Assembly: GCA_023667365.1 (NCBI GenBank)
Contig: JAMPAG010000025.1
Coordinates: forward strand, 1 to 35,470
Origin: a bacterium
GTDB lineage: Bacteria; Bacillota; Clostridia; Lachnospirales; Lachnospiraceae
Length of the DNA: 35,470 nt
Reading direction: 5' to 3'
Shown here: one piece after another, positions 1-7,613 of the stretch
How positions within the stretch are numbered: the stretch's first letter is position 1
How the letters are laid out: each line of letters begins with the position of its first letter
The notes under the pieces: model-generated
What the model was told of the DNA's origin: nothing
The model's database searches: none
The model's input: the letters and a program-made list of their open reading frames with translations, nothing else
Position numbers and translations under genes: made by a program

Positions 1-38
1 AAGGTACTATCAATGATGGGTCGATATAAAAAGATTTA

Positions 39-72
39 TTTGACCCCAACATCATGGGATTTCAGTGTCAAA
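39..72 (-). terminator. possible hairpin terminator after the baseplate J gene
   Basis: About 20 bases past the stop of the baseplate J gene, the minus-strand transcript could form a hairpin with TTTGAC pairing with GTCAAA and an inner CCCA/TGGG pairing. A bulge lies on the 5' side, and a T-rich stretch containing TCTTTTTAT follows. The stem is A+T-rich and imperfect, so this is a weak terminator candidate. Overlapping it on the minus strand, an ATG at 53-55 opens a frame that runs off the window edge but has no visible ribosome binding site. I do not recognise that partial frame. Confidence 0.25.
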
Positions 73-93
73 AGCCCTGCAGGCAAATCGGTG

Positions 94-2871
94 TTAGCTG
101 ATCACGACATGGCATTTCCCCGGCAGCGGCACCATAAAGCGCTCCGAATATCCGCCGGATGCCTTAAAAAACGCGCGTCTGTCCCGTCCGCCAAGCTCCA
201 CGCAGATCCGGTCCCGCCCGGTATTCCGATAGACGGTCAGACGCAGGCTCCGGATATACTGAATCCCCGGCACACTTTTTAGCGCGTTCGTCATCTGCGC
301 CTCGTTTGGCATCGTCCCGATCTCCCATCCGTTCCCGTCGTAATTGCCCGACAGCGGATGCAGAAAGCGCGCCGCGGTCCTTTCCGCTTCCGCCTGGATT
401 TCAAACGGATTTCCGCCGCCCGCGGCGGCTGCCTCCGCCTCGCAGTCCATCTCAAGAAATACCGGCTCTACGACAAAAAGTCTCCCCCGGCTTTTCAGAC
501 AAACATCCGTCCGCGCAGAGAGATACTGCGCCACCTGCGCGCGGACCGCGTCAAAATACATGCTCCCGCCCTGAAATTCTTTTAACAGCAGCGCCACCGC
601 CGCCGCTCCGGGTTCATAATTTCCGTCGGCATTACAATTCGGATAACATTTTACTTTTTTTACCGCGGAGGACGCCTCGCGCGCAAGCGCCTCGAAATCC
701 CACGCCGTCACGGCGCGCCCTCCATGACGCAGCGCCGCGCTGCCGCGCGCCAGCGCCTCCGCCTCCTCCTCCTGATCGCAGCCGCCGTAGATGAGCATCG
801 GATTCGTTACCCGGTTCACATAGCCGTAAGAACCGATCAGCTTTTGAATGCCCCCGGGCTTTTGATTTCCTGCGCTGCCGCCCTGCCGTCCCGTCTGCTC
901 CGCACACGCCGAAATTCCCGCCGCATTCATGAACCATCCCGTGATACGCGGCATCCTCCCCCGCTTCTCCATGGCGCGGTACTCCCCTTTTACGTCCTGC
1001 ACGCGCAGCCAGTATGCCGTCTCCCCGCACACCGCCGCCTCCACAAAATCCTCTTTTCCCATAAAGGTCAGCGTGCCGCTTTTTCTGAAATTCTCCGTCC
1101 CGTCCACGACGGACAGCGGCGTAAATCCCTGCGCCCCCATATACGAAAATGTGAGATACGGAAGTCCGCCCGCAAATTCCTCCTGCATCGCGCACAGGAT
1201 GCGGATCGGTCCCTTCTCAAGCGGTCTGTGAAATCCGAGATACAGCGCGGGAGACGTTTCTTTTTGTCCGCAGAATAATTCCCATGCGGTCTCCGCGCCC
1301 TTTTTTGAGGTTTCATATACGCGCTGCGAGCCGTTATTTTGTGAAAGAAGCATGTCCGGCGCCCTTCCCTGTTCCCCATAATCAAACGCAAACTGCACCC
1401 CGCTTATGACCGGCGCGATATACGCGCCCTTCGGCTGATAAAGATTCGTCATTTTCAGGACGCGTACACGCAGATAGCGCGTCGGCGCCGCCTGCCATTC
1501 CAGAAGAGACGCATCCGGCGGACATCGGAACAGGATCCGCACCTGCTGCCCGGCTCTCGCTCCCGTCCCGTCAAACAGCGTTTCATCCTTTTTTTCCACC
1601 GCAAGCCTGCTCCAGCCCGCCCCGTTGTAATATTCCCAGACGACCTGCCTGACCGTGATGTCATATTCCGCATCCGGCACGAAATCCGCGCGCCTCATCA
1701 ACATCTTCCAGCGTTTGTCCGCCTTCACGCTATGATCGAACGGGATATTCTCATAATCGAGCCGGAACGATAACGTCACGCGCGCACCCGGCTTGCCGAG
1801 CGCCTCCGCCGATGCAAAATAGCACTCCGCAAAGGGCGTCGGATTTTCCCCGAACGGCAGAAAACGCCCGTTTTCCTGCTCGCCCTCTTGATTCCAGATC
1901 AGGTCCGGTTCCACCCTTTCCCGGCGCGAAGCGATCCGGATTCCGCTCACCCGAAACGGCGCACCCAGCCATGGTTTTTGATAACGGCAGCCCAGCCAGT
2001 ATCCTTTTTTTCCAAACAGCGCTTTTGCTGCCGGCGCCTCTGCGCCTGGTTCCATTGCAAGCGTCAGTCCGCGCGCATCCCACCGCCGCGCCGCGTATTC
2101 CGCAAATCCGTCCTCCGTGCTGTAAAAAAAAGAACACGCCTCCCCGTCCGTCAGCCAGCGCGCCGGGTCGTTCTCCCCGCCATGCTCCCCGGCGCCTTTC
2201 CTGTCATGCTCTCCGCCGCCTTCCCCGCCACGCTCTCCGGCGTCTTTCATGCCATTCCCTCCGGTGCCTTTCATGCCATGCTCTCTGACGTTCTCCCCGC
2301 CGCCTCCGCTCTCTGCGGCAAACGCGAGCGTGATCTCGGCGCCGCCGGATAAGGACAGCGCCTCGTTCTGGCAGAGATAAAACACATGCTCCTGCAAATT
2401 CTCTTCCTCCCGCGCAAAAGGAGCAAACCCTGCGGACACATCCTTTTTTGCGATATAATCCCGCTCCCCGTCAACAAAAAGCGCTTTTGTCAGGCTTGCA
2501 GGCGTCACATAAAGCGCCTCTGTTGTTTCATAACGGATCTCTTCCGCCTGCCCGGACGCATCCCCTCCCGCCCTGCCGGACACGGCGGTGCCCTGCGGCA
2601 GAAACGTGCCGCCGTACTCATCCCCGGACAGCCCGAATGTGACATATCCCCGCGCCGCAGACGCCGGTCTTGTCTCCAATCCGATCTGCTTAAAAAAAGC
2701 AAGTTTATGCTTTTCGGGAATCCGCGCAAAACGCGCTTCCGTGCCCGCAAACATGTCCGCAAACAGCATTGCCAGCGCCGTGCCGGCATCGGGATGCTCC
2801 CTGTCAAAACGCCATTCGGGCGTATACGATTTCGCAAGATATGCGATCTGCGAAAGAATTTCTTCCTTCAT
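94..2871 (-). CDS. Baseplate J / gp6-like protein of a contractile injection system
   Basis: A predicted baseplate wedge protein of 925 residues, comparable to Afp11/PVC11 and T4 gp6. In this family it forms the ring that joins the central hub to the sheath. The N-terminus (about 1-60) has the LAKSYTPEW and DAGTALAMLFADMF segments typical of large CIS J proteins. The C-terminal third carries the usual J-domain segment HGGRAVTAWDFEALAREA followed by the KVKCYPN strand. I chose the ATG at 2869-2871, not an upstream extension, because a GAGGGAG ribosome binding site sits just before it and it starts one base after the stop of the gp25-like gene, implying coupling. Residues 191-231 are a Gly/Glu/Lys-rich insert encoded by tandem 24-bp repeats. 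It is the last complete gene of the operon in the window. Assignment to the J family is firm. Confidence 0.9.
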   Translation of the reverse strand: MKEEILSQIAYLAKSYTPEWRFDREHPDAGTALAMLFADMFAGTEARFARIPEKHKLAFFKQIGLETRPASAARGYVTFGLSGDEYGGTFLPQGTAVSGRAGGDASGQAEEIRYETTEALYVTPASLTKALFVDGERDYIAKKDVSAGFAPFAREEENLQEHVFYLCQNEALSLSGGAEITLAFAAESGGGGENVREHGMKGTGGNGMKDAGERGGEGGGEHDRKGAGEHGGENDPARWLTDGEACSFFYSTEDGFAEYAARRWDARGLTLAMEPGAEAPAAKALFGKKGYWLGCRYQKPWLGAPFRVSGIRIASRRERVEPDLIWNQEGEQENGRFLPFGENPTPFAECYFASAEALGKPGARVTLSFRLDYENIPFDHSVKADKRWKMLMRRADFVPDAEYDITVRQVVWEYYNGAGWSRLAVEKKDETLFDGTGARAGQQVRILFRCPPDASLLEWQAAPTRYLRVRVLKMTNLYQPKGAYIAPVISGVQFAFDYGEQGRAPDMLLSQNNGSQRVYETSKKGAETAWELFCGQKETSPALYLGFHRPLEKGPIRILCAMQEEFAGGLPYLTFSYMGAQGFTPLSVVDGTENFRKSGTLTFMGKEDFVEAAVCGETAYWLRVQDVKGEYRAMEKRGRMPRITGWFMNAAGISACAEQTGRQGGSAGNQKPGGIQKLIGSYGYVNRVTNPMLIYGGCDQEEEAEALARGSAALRHGGRAVTAWDFEALAREASSAVKKVKCYPNCNADGNYEPGAAAVALLLKEFQGGSMYFDAVRAQVAQYLSARTDVCLKSRGRLFVVEPVFLEMDCEAEAAAAGGGNPFEIQAEAERTAARFLHPLSGNYDGNGWEIGTMPNEAQMTNALKSVPGIQYIRSLRLTVYRNTGRDRICVELGGRDRRAFFKASGGYSERFMVPLPGKCHVVIS
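2181..2300. repeat. five tandem 24-bp repeats inside the baseplate J gene
   Basis: Five adjacent degenerate 24-bp units start at 2181, 2205, 2229, 2253 and 2277. Most begin CATGCTCTCC or a close variant and contain GCCTTTC. The length is a multiple of three, so each unit encodes eight residues (for example MKDAGERG) and the array adds about 40 residues of low-complexity, Gly-rich sequence to the J protein around residues 191-231. Copy number could change by slippage without breaking the frame. Confidence 0.85.
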
Positions 2872-2872
2872 A

Positions 2873-3283
2873 TTAAACTCCCTCGTCCTTATAATACGGA
2901 AAAACCAGATTATAGGGATTATTGGTCGCACGCACGGTATACCCGACGTGTATTTCGGCAACGCCCCCGTCAAGCCGCCCGCTCTCCACTGCAATCTCCA
3001 CATCCGTAATGCGCGGCTCATACCGCACAAGCGCCGCCCTGATCTCCTCCTCCATGCCCTTCCGGTCGATCATGCTCATCGTGGAAAACGCATATTTCCG
3101 AATATCGCAGCCAAATTCGGGACGCATGACACGCTCGCCTTTTCCCGTAAAAAGAATCAGTCTGACCGCCTCCGCGATGTCTTCTTCCCCCGTGCTCATC
3201 CGCATCCGCCCCGTCACCGCGTCTACACGCGGCGGAAACGAGATGCCGCAGCCCAAAAAGCCCGCCTTTCCCCGCTCTTCCAT
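2873..3283 (-). CDS. GPW/gp25-like baseplate wedge protein
   Basis: A 136-residue protein of the GPW/gp25 family (T4 gp25, Afp9-like). In contractile machines it sits in the inner baseplate and is thought to start sheath polymerisation. Visible signatures are GERVMRPEFGCDI at 49-61 and the EPRI core motif at 89-92, within the usual small wedge fold. The ATG at 3281-3283 is preceded by AAGGGG at good spacing. The gene lies between the spike gene (52-bp gap) and the J gene (one base after its stop), the usual gp25-gp6 order of phage tails and CIS loci. Confidence 0.92.
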   Translation of the reverse strand: MEERGKAGFLGCGISFPPRVDAVTGRMRMSTGEEDIAEAVRLILFTGKGERVMRPEFGCDIRKYAFSTMSMIDRKGMEEEIRAALVRYEPRITDVEIAVESGRLDGGVAEIHVGYTVRATNNPYNLVFPYYKDEGV

Positions 3284-3335
3284 GAAGATTTCCCCTTTCT
3301 CCTGTCCGGCGGGTCTGTTTGCGCCGCGTCCCGCC

Positions 3336-4157
3336 CTAATTCAGCTTCATAAGCGAACCTTTCGCCTGAAAGATCCCGCTGCTCTCCGCTTTGAGGGAAG
3401 CCGTTCCCTTTAGTTCCAGCGACGCCTGCGCCTCCGCCTTGATATTCTGCCCCTTGATCTGCGTGCTGCTTCCCTCCAGCATCGTATTCTGCCCCTTGAG
3501 ATGCAGTTTCTGCCCTGCTTTCACGCTGACACTGTCCGCTGAAATCTCCGCTTCTTTCTTTTCTCCGTCCAGCACAAGCATTTCTTTTCCGCCGATGCTG
3601 AAAACCGCTTTTTTCTCCGCTTTGAACGTCAGAACGCCGCCCTCGGTGTCCAGCTCGACCGCATTGTCTCCCTCTGCGTCCTGTATGGAAATCCTGTGCG
3701 CTTCGTCGTCAAGCCGGATCGTGTGTCCCGATTTCGTTTTGACCGTGATCGTCCCGTTCTCAGCGCCGTCGCAGACCGTCATGCTGTTTCCGCCCTTTGT
3801 GTAAAACGTTTTGACCACATTTTTTTCATCCGCTGCCTCCGGCGGCAGCACGTTATCCTCCGTATAAAGACTCCCGATAACGTACGGGCTCTGCGGCTGA
3901 CCCATATAAAAAGCAACGAGAACCTTGGCGCCGATCTCCGGGAGCATGTAGACCCCGTGGCCTGCTCCGGCGTATGGAAATGCCACGGGTGCCCAGTCCA
4001 GTTCATCCTTCGTATCCGTTCCGAGCAACAGTTTCACTTTTACCATACCCGGATGACCGCTGTCCCAGTTTTCCTTGACCTCTCCGAGCAGGATGCCCGT
4101 CACAAGCTCCTCCGCATCATAATCAGACTTTGTCCGCAGCTCGTCAAACAGACTCAT
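3336..4157 (-). CDS. gp5-like spike protein (baseplate assembly protein V, OB fold plus beta-helix)
   Basis: A predicted 273-residue central spike of the injection system. Residues about 15-105 look like the gpV/gp5 OB-fold domain, with GILLGEVKENWD, PGMVKVKLLLG, WAPVAFPYAG and LPEIGAKVLVAF. Residues about 115-273 are short repeated beta-strands such as ITVKTKSGHTIRLDD and LHLKGQNTMLEG, as expected for the triple-stranded beta-helix of VgrG/gp5 spikes. No T4-type lysozyme domain is present. The start ATG overlaps the stop of the hub gene in an ATGA, so translation of hub and spike is probably coupled. In Afp8 and VgrG these parts are fused; here they are separate. The protein ends MKLN with no appended effector domain. 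Confidence 0.9.
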   Translation of the reverse strand: MSLFDELRTKSDYDAEELVTGILLGEVKENWDSGHPGMVKVKLLLGTDTKDELDWAPVAFPYAGAGHGVYMLPEIGAKVLVAFYMGQPQSPYVIGSLYTEDNVLPPEAADEKNVVKTFYTKGGNSMTVCDGAENGTITVKTKSGHTIRLDDEAHRISIQDAEGDNAVELDTEGGVLTFKAEKKAVFSIGGKEMLVLDGEKKEAEISADSVSVKAGQKLHLKGQNTMLEGSSTQIKGQNIKAEAQASLELKGTASLKAESSGIFQAKGSLMKLN

Positions 4158-5335
4158 TTTTTCCCTCCAAGTACAAAATCCGTTGTAAATCCGTCCGTAC
4201 CAAACGTGTGGCTGACCGCTTTCAGATAATATTCGCCGTTCACGCCATCGTCGATCCCGTCAATGCCGAGATAACGCCCCGGAATCAGCACCGGCATACC
4301 GATACAGCTCCCCCGCCCGGAATGCATCGACTCTTTCACGCGCTCCACCTCATCCGCCAGACGGCTTTCCGCTTCATCCTCGGATTTCATGCTCGTCAGC
4401 TCTATGACCTTCACGGATTTAAGGATGCCGCTCTGCGCGGCTTTATCGGACATGACCGCCTCTTTTTTTTCGATCATGTACTTTTTTTGTTCCGTACTTC
4501 CGCCCGTTTTCCCGGATTCACCCGTTTGGGCGCTCCCGGACGTATTCTTCTGCGTCGGCTTTTTTATCGTCCCCCGCACTATGATCTGCATATTCACATA
4601 ACTGCTGCTTTCGGAAAAGGTAATCAGATCCTTTCCCCACGTCAGCGTCAGAATGGCGGCTTCCTCACTTTTTGCGGTGAACTTTGCCTCTTTCCCATAA
4701 ACAAGAAAGCGAAGATCATGCTCCCTGCACAGTTTCCGCACGAGACTAAGATCGCTGCCTCGTTGGACAAAGGTTTTCAGGCTGCTCTCCTCTCCGCTCC
4801 CTCCGCCTTTTTGTTTTTGGTTCACGGATACGTTTAAGCCAAACGCGCTGTATTTTCCCATCAACGCGGAAAACAGATTGGTCAGCGTCTGCTCCTCCCA
4901 TACCTTGTCAATCTCCTCATTGTCCGCCATCAGCCGCTTCACATCCATGACCGTGACCTGCATGGAAGGCATTTCCGAAAACTGGACTCCCGTTTCATAA
5001 ATAAATCCGTGAAATACGTCAGCCAGTTCGGAACCATAGCCTAATTCGATCTTGACCATCGCGCCGCAGACAAGATACTTTTTTACCGCCTGCCTGATGG
5101 CGTTCTGCTTATCGTCCCAAATATCCGTCACGCTGAAATCGGCGCTCGCCGCGGAATCGATATGGAGCGAAACACGGATATGTCCGATCCGCACGCCAGC
5201 CGCCTGCACCAGTTCCTGCGGCGGTGTCCCGATCCAGATCTTTGCGGCCGGCGCCGCGTATTGTTGATAACGCTCCCGTAATTTGTCCGCTTCAAACACT
5301 GCGGTGAGCAGATCGGCTTCCTCTGCTTTCGCCAT
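4154..5335 (-). CDS. gp27/gpD-like hub protein (late control protein D family)
   Basis: A 393-residue predicted baseplate hub, equivalent to the N-terminal half of VgrG/Afp8 and to T4 gp27 or P2 gpD. It would form the trimeric ring that links the tube to the spike. Family-like segments include DIWDDKQNAIRQAVKKYL, ELGYGSELADVFHGFIYE and FVQRGSDLSLVRKLCREHDLRFLVYG, the last being the typical second-barrel stretch of gpD proteins. A Ser/Gly/Lys-rich linker (about 258-290) interrupts the C-terminal part. The start at MAKAEEADLL was chosen because AAAGGAG lies ten bases upstream; an ATG 69 bases further upstream has no such site. It overlaps the spike gene by ATGA. An unusual gap of about 115 bp separates it from the LysM gene. 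Confidence 0.88.
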   Translation of the reverse strand: MAKAEEADLLTAVFEADKLRERYQQYAAPAAKIWIGTPPQELVQAAGVRIGHIRVSLHIDSAASADFSVTDIWDDKQNAIRQAVKKYLVCGAMVKIELGYGSELADVFHGFIYETGVQFSEMPSMQVTVMDVKRLMADNEEIDKVWEEQTLTNLFSALMGKYSAFGLNVSVNQKQKGGGSGEESSLKTFVQRGSDLSLVRKLCREHDLRFLVYGKEAKFTAKSEEAAILTLTWGKDLITFSESSSYVNMQIIVRGTIKKPTQKNTSGSAQTGESGKTGGSTEQKKYMIEKKEAVMSDKAAQSGILKSVKVIELTSMKSEDEAESRLADEVERVKESMHSGRGSCIGMPVLIPGRYLGIDGIDDGVNGEYYLKAVSHTFGTDGFTTDFVLGGKK

Positions 5336-5415
5336 ATTGTTTCGACTCCTTTCACTTTCTGTGCGATTAGGCGATTGCGAAACACATAATACAGGCTGCG
5401 CCATTGTGCAATTTC

Positions 5416-5454
5416 CTATTTTTCAAGCTGCTTGCGTATCAGCCCAAATTTCAT
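5416..5454 (-). other. 12-codon ORF in the gap between the LysM and hub genes
   Basis: The stop of the LysM gene overlaps an ATG (ATGA at 5451-5454) that opens a 12-codon frame, MKFGLIRKQLEK, ending in TAG. Past that stop the same frame stays open into the start of the hub gene. It could be a remnant of a small gene or chance. The remaining roughly 80 bp of the gap hold only the hub ribosome binding site. Confidence 0.2.
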
Positions 5455-6086
5455 AATGCCGGCAATGTAAGCGTCATCCCTGCCTCGATGTCAAGCGGAT
5501 TCTCTATCCCGTTTCGCCTCGCGATCTCCCGCCAGCGCTCCGCGTCTCCATACTCCTGCCACGCGTAATGCCAAAGCTGCTCGTTCTCATGCAGCACGCG
5601 CACTTTTGTGCGGTCGGGCGATTCAAAGGGCGCCTGCCGCCTGCTTTCATCCGCATCCAGCAAAGAGCGGAACGAGACATCCGCCTTTGCCCGCACGGGT
5701 GTGCCGTCCGCAAGGAACATCGTATAACTTGCCTTAACGCTCGTCACACATCCGTAGAATTTTAAGTTTCCCCAGCAAAAAGAAACACTTGGCGGACGAT
5801 GCAGCGAACCGTCAATTTTCAATAGCTTCGTCAGTTCCCCGACCTTCGCCGCCGCGTTTGTTCCGCTCTCTCCCTTTTCTGCCGTCGGCGGCACATACGT
5901 GTCAAAGTAGAGCGTCATATCCAGTGTCATGCTCTCCCCGGAAATAAACTGACTGACCGGCCCGTCCAGACCGGGGATCTTCTTTTCGCTATAAGAAGCG
6001 CTCTGCGACAATTGATAGGATTCGGGATTGAACATCACCTCGATCTCGCTCCCGCCCTCCACTTTTATGACCGCTTTCTCCGCCAT
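5451..6086 (-). CDS. CIS adaptor protein with C-terminal LysM domain (Afp7-like)
   Basis: A 211-residue protein that matches the CIS tube-adaptor family placed before the hub gene in Afp/PVC-type loci. The N-terminal part has the characteristic VMFNPESYQLSQSASYSEKKIPG and a FISGESMTLDMTLYFDTY strand; about 160-211 is a LysM-like segment (VRVLHENEQLWHYAWQEYGDAERWREIARRNG, ending MTLTLPAL). In the family it is a baseplate/tube adaptor, and the LysM may help anchor it at the hub. ATG at 6084-6086 follows a GGGGGA site; a GTG 33 bases upstream (6119), two bases after the previous stop, is an alternative start. Confidence 0.9.
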   Translation of the reverse strand: MAEKAVIKVEGGSEIEVMFNPESYQLSQSASYSEKKIPGLDGPVSQFISGESMTLDMTLYFDTYVPPTAEKGESGTNAAAKVGELTKLLKIDGSLHRPPSVSFCWGNLKFYGCVTSVKASYTMFLADGTPVRAKADVSFRSLLDADESRRQAPFESPDRTKVRVLHENEQLWHYAWQEYGDAERWREIARRNGIENPLDIEAGMTLTLPAL

Positions 6087-6120
6087 TGAGGCATTCCCCC
6101 TTTTCGACTGCTTTCTCACG

Positions 6121-6819
6121 CTAGCCTCTGCGCAATCGCTCTAAATGCATTTCCCGTTCCATGCGTTTCATGACTTCATCCGTGAGCTTTCCCATGTCCG
6201 GCTCCGGCGTCCGTATCGCGGTCTCCATGCTTTTTTGCAATTGAAGAAGCAAGGTCTTCTGCCTGTTCAGCTGTTCTTCCACCCCGGCAAGCGTGCGCCT
6301 TGTCGTGACAAGTTCCTCATGTGTGACTTTTCTTTGATAAACAGGCGCTTCTTCCGTTCTCCTTGACCGATCTCGCTCCTTGTATTCCCGGTTGAGGATT
6401 TTTACAAGGTCGCGCTCCGCCTTTTTTGCCAAATCGGGACGGCTCCCGCGATGAACAAAAATCGTCGCAATATCCCGAAATACCGTCAGTTCTTTTTGTA
6501 CAAGAGGCGTTCCGTGCCATTCTTCCTTTGTTCTTGCAAGGCGCTCCATGCGTTTTACGATGTTCCGTGCAAACGCATCCCGGCGCGCAGCACTCTTTGC
6601 TTTCCATGCCCGCTCCTCTTGCCATACCCGGTTGAGGCGCAGAAGCAGTTGATAAAAATATTGATTGGAAGAAGCCGCCCGCCGCGGTTTGAACAGGACG
6701 CGCGGCGTATCCGGAAACACGTCTGCGCCGGACGGCAGCCAATGCTTCCGGATACGCGCCGCAAATGCGATTCCGGGACCATTTAAGATACGTTCCGCAA
6801 ATTCAGCCTCCACGGACAT
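6121..6819 (-). CDS. unrecognised helical/coiled-coil protein in the Afp6 position
   Basis: A 232-residue protein I cannot assign to a family. It is highly charged and almost entirely helical by composition. Residues about 60-170 are rich in Arg, Lys and Glu (for example NIVKRMERLARTKEEWHG), and 175-215 look like a coiled coil (RRTLAGVEEQLNRQKTLLLQLQ). There is no signal peptide or membrane segment. The start is set by AAGGAG seven bases before ATG 6817-6819; an upstream ATG that overlaps the preceding stop (ATGA at 6852-6855) has a weaker site. It sits between a tube-like gene and the LysM gene, where Afp6 lies in the Afp locus, so a structural or assembly role is inferred from position only. 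Confidence 0.7.
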   Translation of the reverse strand: MSVEAEFAERILNGPGIAFAARIRKHWLPSGADVFPDTPRVLFKPRRAASSNQYFYQLLLRLNRVWQEERAWKAKSAARRDAFARNIVKRMERLARTKEEWHGTPLVQKELTVFRDIATIFVHRGSRPDLAKKAERDLVKILNREYKERDRSRRTEEAPVYQRKVTHEELVTTRRTLAGVEEQLNRQKTLLLQLQKSMETAIRTPEPDMGKLTDEVMKRMEREMHLERLRRG

Positions 6820-6851
6820 CGCTTTCTCCTTTTCCGTCAGTTTTACGCAGA

Positions 6852-7346
6852 TCATGTATACTGAATCCCGTCATGCATGATCTCAAAGCGCTCGATCAGG
6901 ATGGAATTGCCCATCGCGTCCAGATTCCCTGTCTCCCGCTTTGTGACGATGCCGTCCGTGATCCAAAACCGCCGGTCCGTCATCTGTCCTTTCGCGTCCA
7001 GCAAAATAACAGAAAGCCATGTTCCGAGGCGCATTCCCGGTTTCATCCCGGCGAACCGGCTCTCCGCCGGAACAATCCCGTGTTCCAACAAAAGAGGCGC
7101 ATGTTTTTTATGCGGCACTGCCAAAATGTACGGCGCATCGTTCTTTCCTCCCTCGGAAAGTTCCTCATATTCCATAGAAGACTCCAACCCGGAAACTTTG
7201 GAAAAGCGCATTTTCTGCCCGGATGCAGTCTGTTCCGCCGTGAGCCCGCCTTTCGTCTGCCCCTGCCCCATCATCACCAAAAAACGAAAATCCGCCGCGT
7301 ATCCTTCCTGTACTGCTTTTTTCTTTTTTTCCTTTTCCGATGTCAT
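6852..7346 (-). CDS. second tail tube-like protein (gp19/Afp5-like)
   Basis: A 164-residue protein with the pattern of phage tail tube proteins: MRFSKVSGLESSMEYEELSEGG near 47-70, the loop typical of tube subunits, and a C-terminal IERFEIMHDGIQYT resembling the end of the first tube protein. The N-terminus has a Lys-rich stretch (TSEKEKKKKA). In eCIS loci a second or third tube homologue (Afp5) caps the tube at the baseplate, a likely role here. The start was chosen by a GGGAGG site nine bases upstream of ATG 7344-7346. The stop overlaps an ATG of the next frame. Confidence 0.82.
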   Translation of the reverse strand: MTSEKEKKKKAVQEGYAADFRFLVMMGQGQTKGGLTAEQTASGQKMRFSKVSGLESSMEYEELSEGGKNDAPYILAVPHKKHAPLLLEHGIVPAESRFAGMKPGMRLGTWLSVILLDAKGQMTDRRFWITDGIVTKRETGNLDAMGNSILIERFEIMHDGIQYT

Positions 7347-7412
7347 CTGTCCATGCCTCCCTATGCCTCCCCGCAGCCTCATATCATGATTTCTGAACCT
7401 TCCTCTTCTTTT

Positions 7413-7607
7413 TCACACCGTAAACACATTCTCCGGCTCGTCGTTTAATGCCCTGTTGATCTTGGAAATTTCGCCGCACCACCGTCTTCTGTCCAAATGA
7501 CTCATCGCCATGATGTCGTCATGACTCCAATGCATATAATAAGCGATAAACGCCGCTTCCTCATAAATCTGTTCCGCCGGATAGCTTGTTATTGACCGGC
7601 ATTCATA
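7413..7607 (-). CDS. -1 frame extension of the tail assembly chaperone (GpE/DUF6760-like)
   Basis: A conserved-looking segment of about 64 residues containing YEEAAFIAYYMHWSHDDIM and DRRRWCGEISKINRALN. It resembles the short DUF6760 proteins of CIS loci and recalls P2 GpE (helical, with W...RW...). It overlaps the end of the upstream gene in the -1 frame and has no plausible start: no ATG exists in frame, and the only GTG (7662-7664) has no ribosome binding site and would add an unrelated N-terminus. The simplest reading is synthesis as a C-terminal extension after -1 frameshifting at 7607-7613, giving a fusion of about 182 residues from ATG 7960. Independent initiation at a non-standard codon near ATA 7584-7586 cannot be excluded. 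Confidence 0.75.
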   Translation of the reverse strand, partial: YECRSITSYPAEQIYEEAAFIAYYMHWSHDDIMAMSHLDRRRWCGEISKINRALNDEPENVFTV

Positions 7608-7613
7608 AAATTT
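7576..7613 (-). promoter_or_regulatory. predicted programmed -1 ribosomal frameshift signal
   Basis: The zero-frame codons read ATA AAT TTT, giving the canonical X XXY YYZ heptamer A_AAT_TTT at 7613-7607. Six bases later a perfect 5-bp stem, GCCGG (7600-7596) with CCGGC (7580-7576), encloses a 15-base loop that carries the zero-frame TAA. A GAGG element lies seven bases upstream and could act as an internal Shine-Dalgarno stimulator. After slippage the ribosome enters exactly the frame encoding the GpE/DUF6760-like segment. This matches the layout of phage tail-assembly-chaperone frameshifts. Confidence 0.75.

Noticed and set aside
13..282. Plus-strand 89-codon ORF at the left edge
   Set aside because: It runs antisense into the conserved C-terminus of the J protein, has no clear ribosome binding site, and its second half reads like antisense of a G+C-rich gene.
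632..1195. Minus-strand 187-codon ORF and several long plus-strand ORFs within the J gene
   Set aside because: They are alternate-frame shadows of a G+C-rich coding region; the J frame shows conserved family sequence throughout.
2181..2300. Tandem repeats as a CRISPR array
   Set aside because: The 24-bp units abut without spacers, are degenerate and lie in frame inside a coding region; there are no cas genes.
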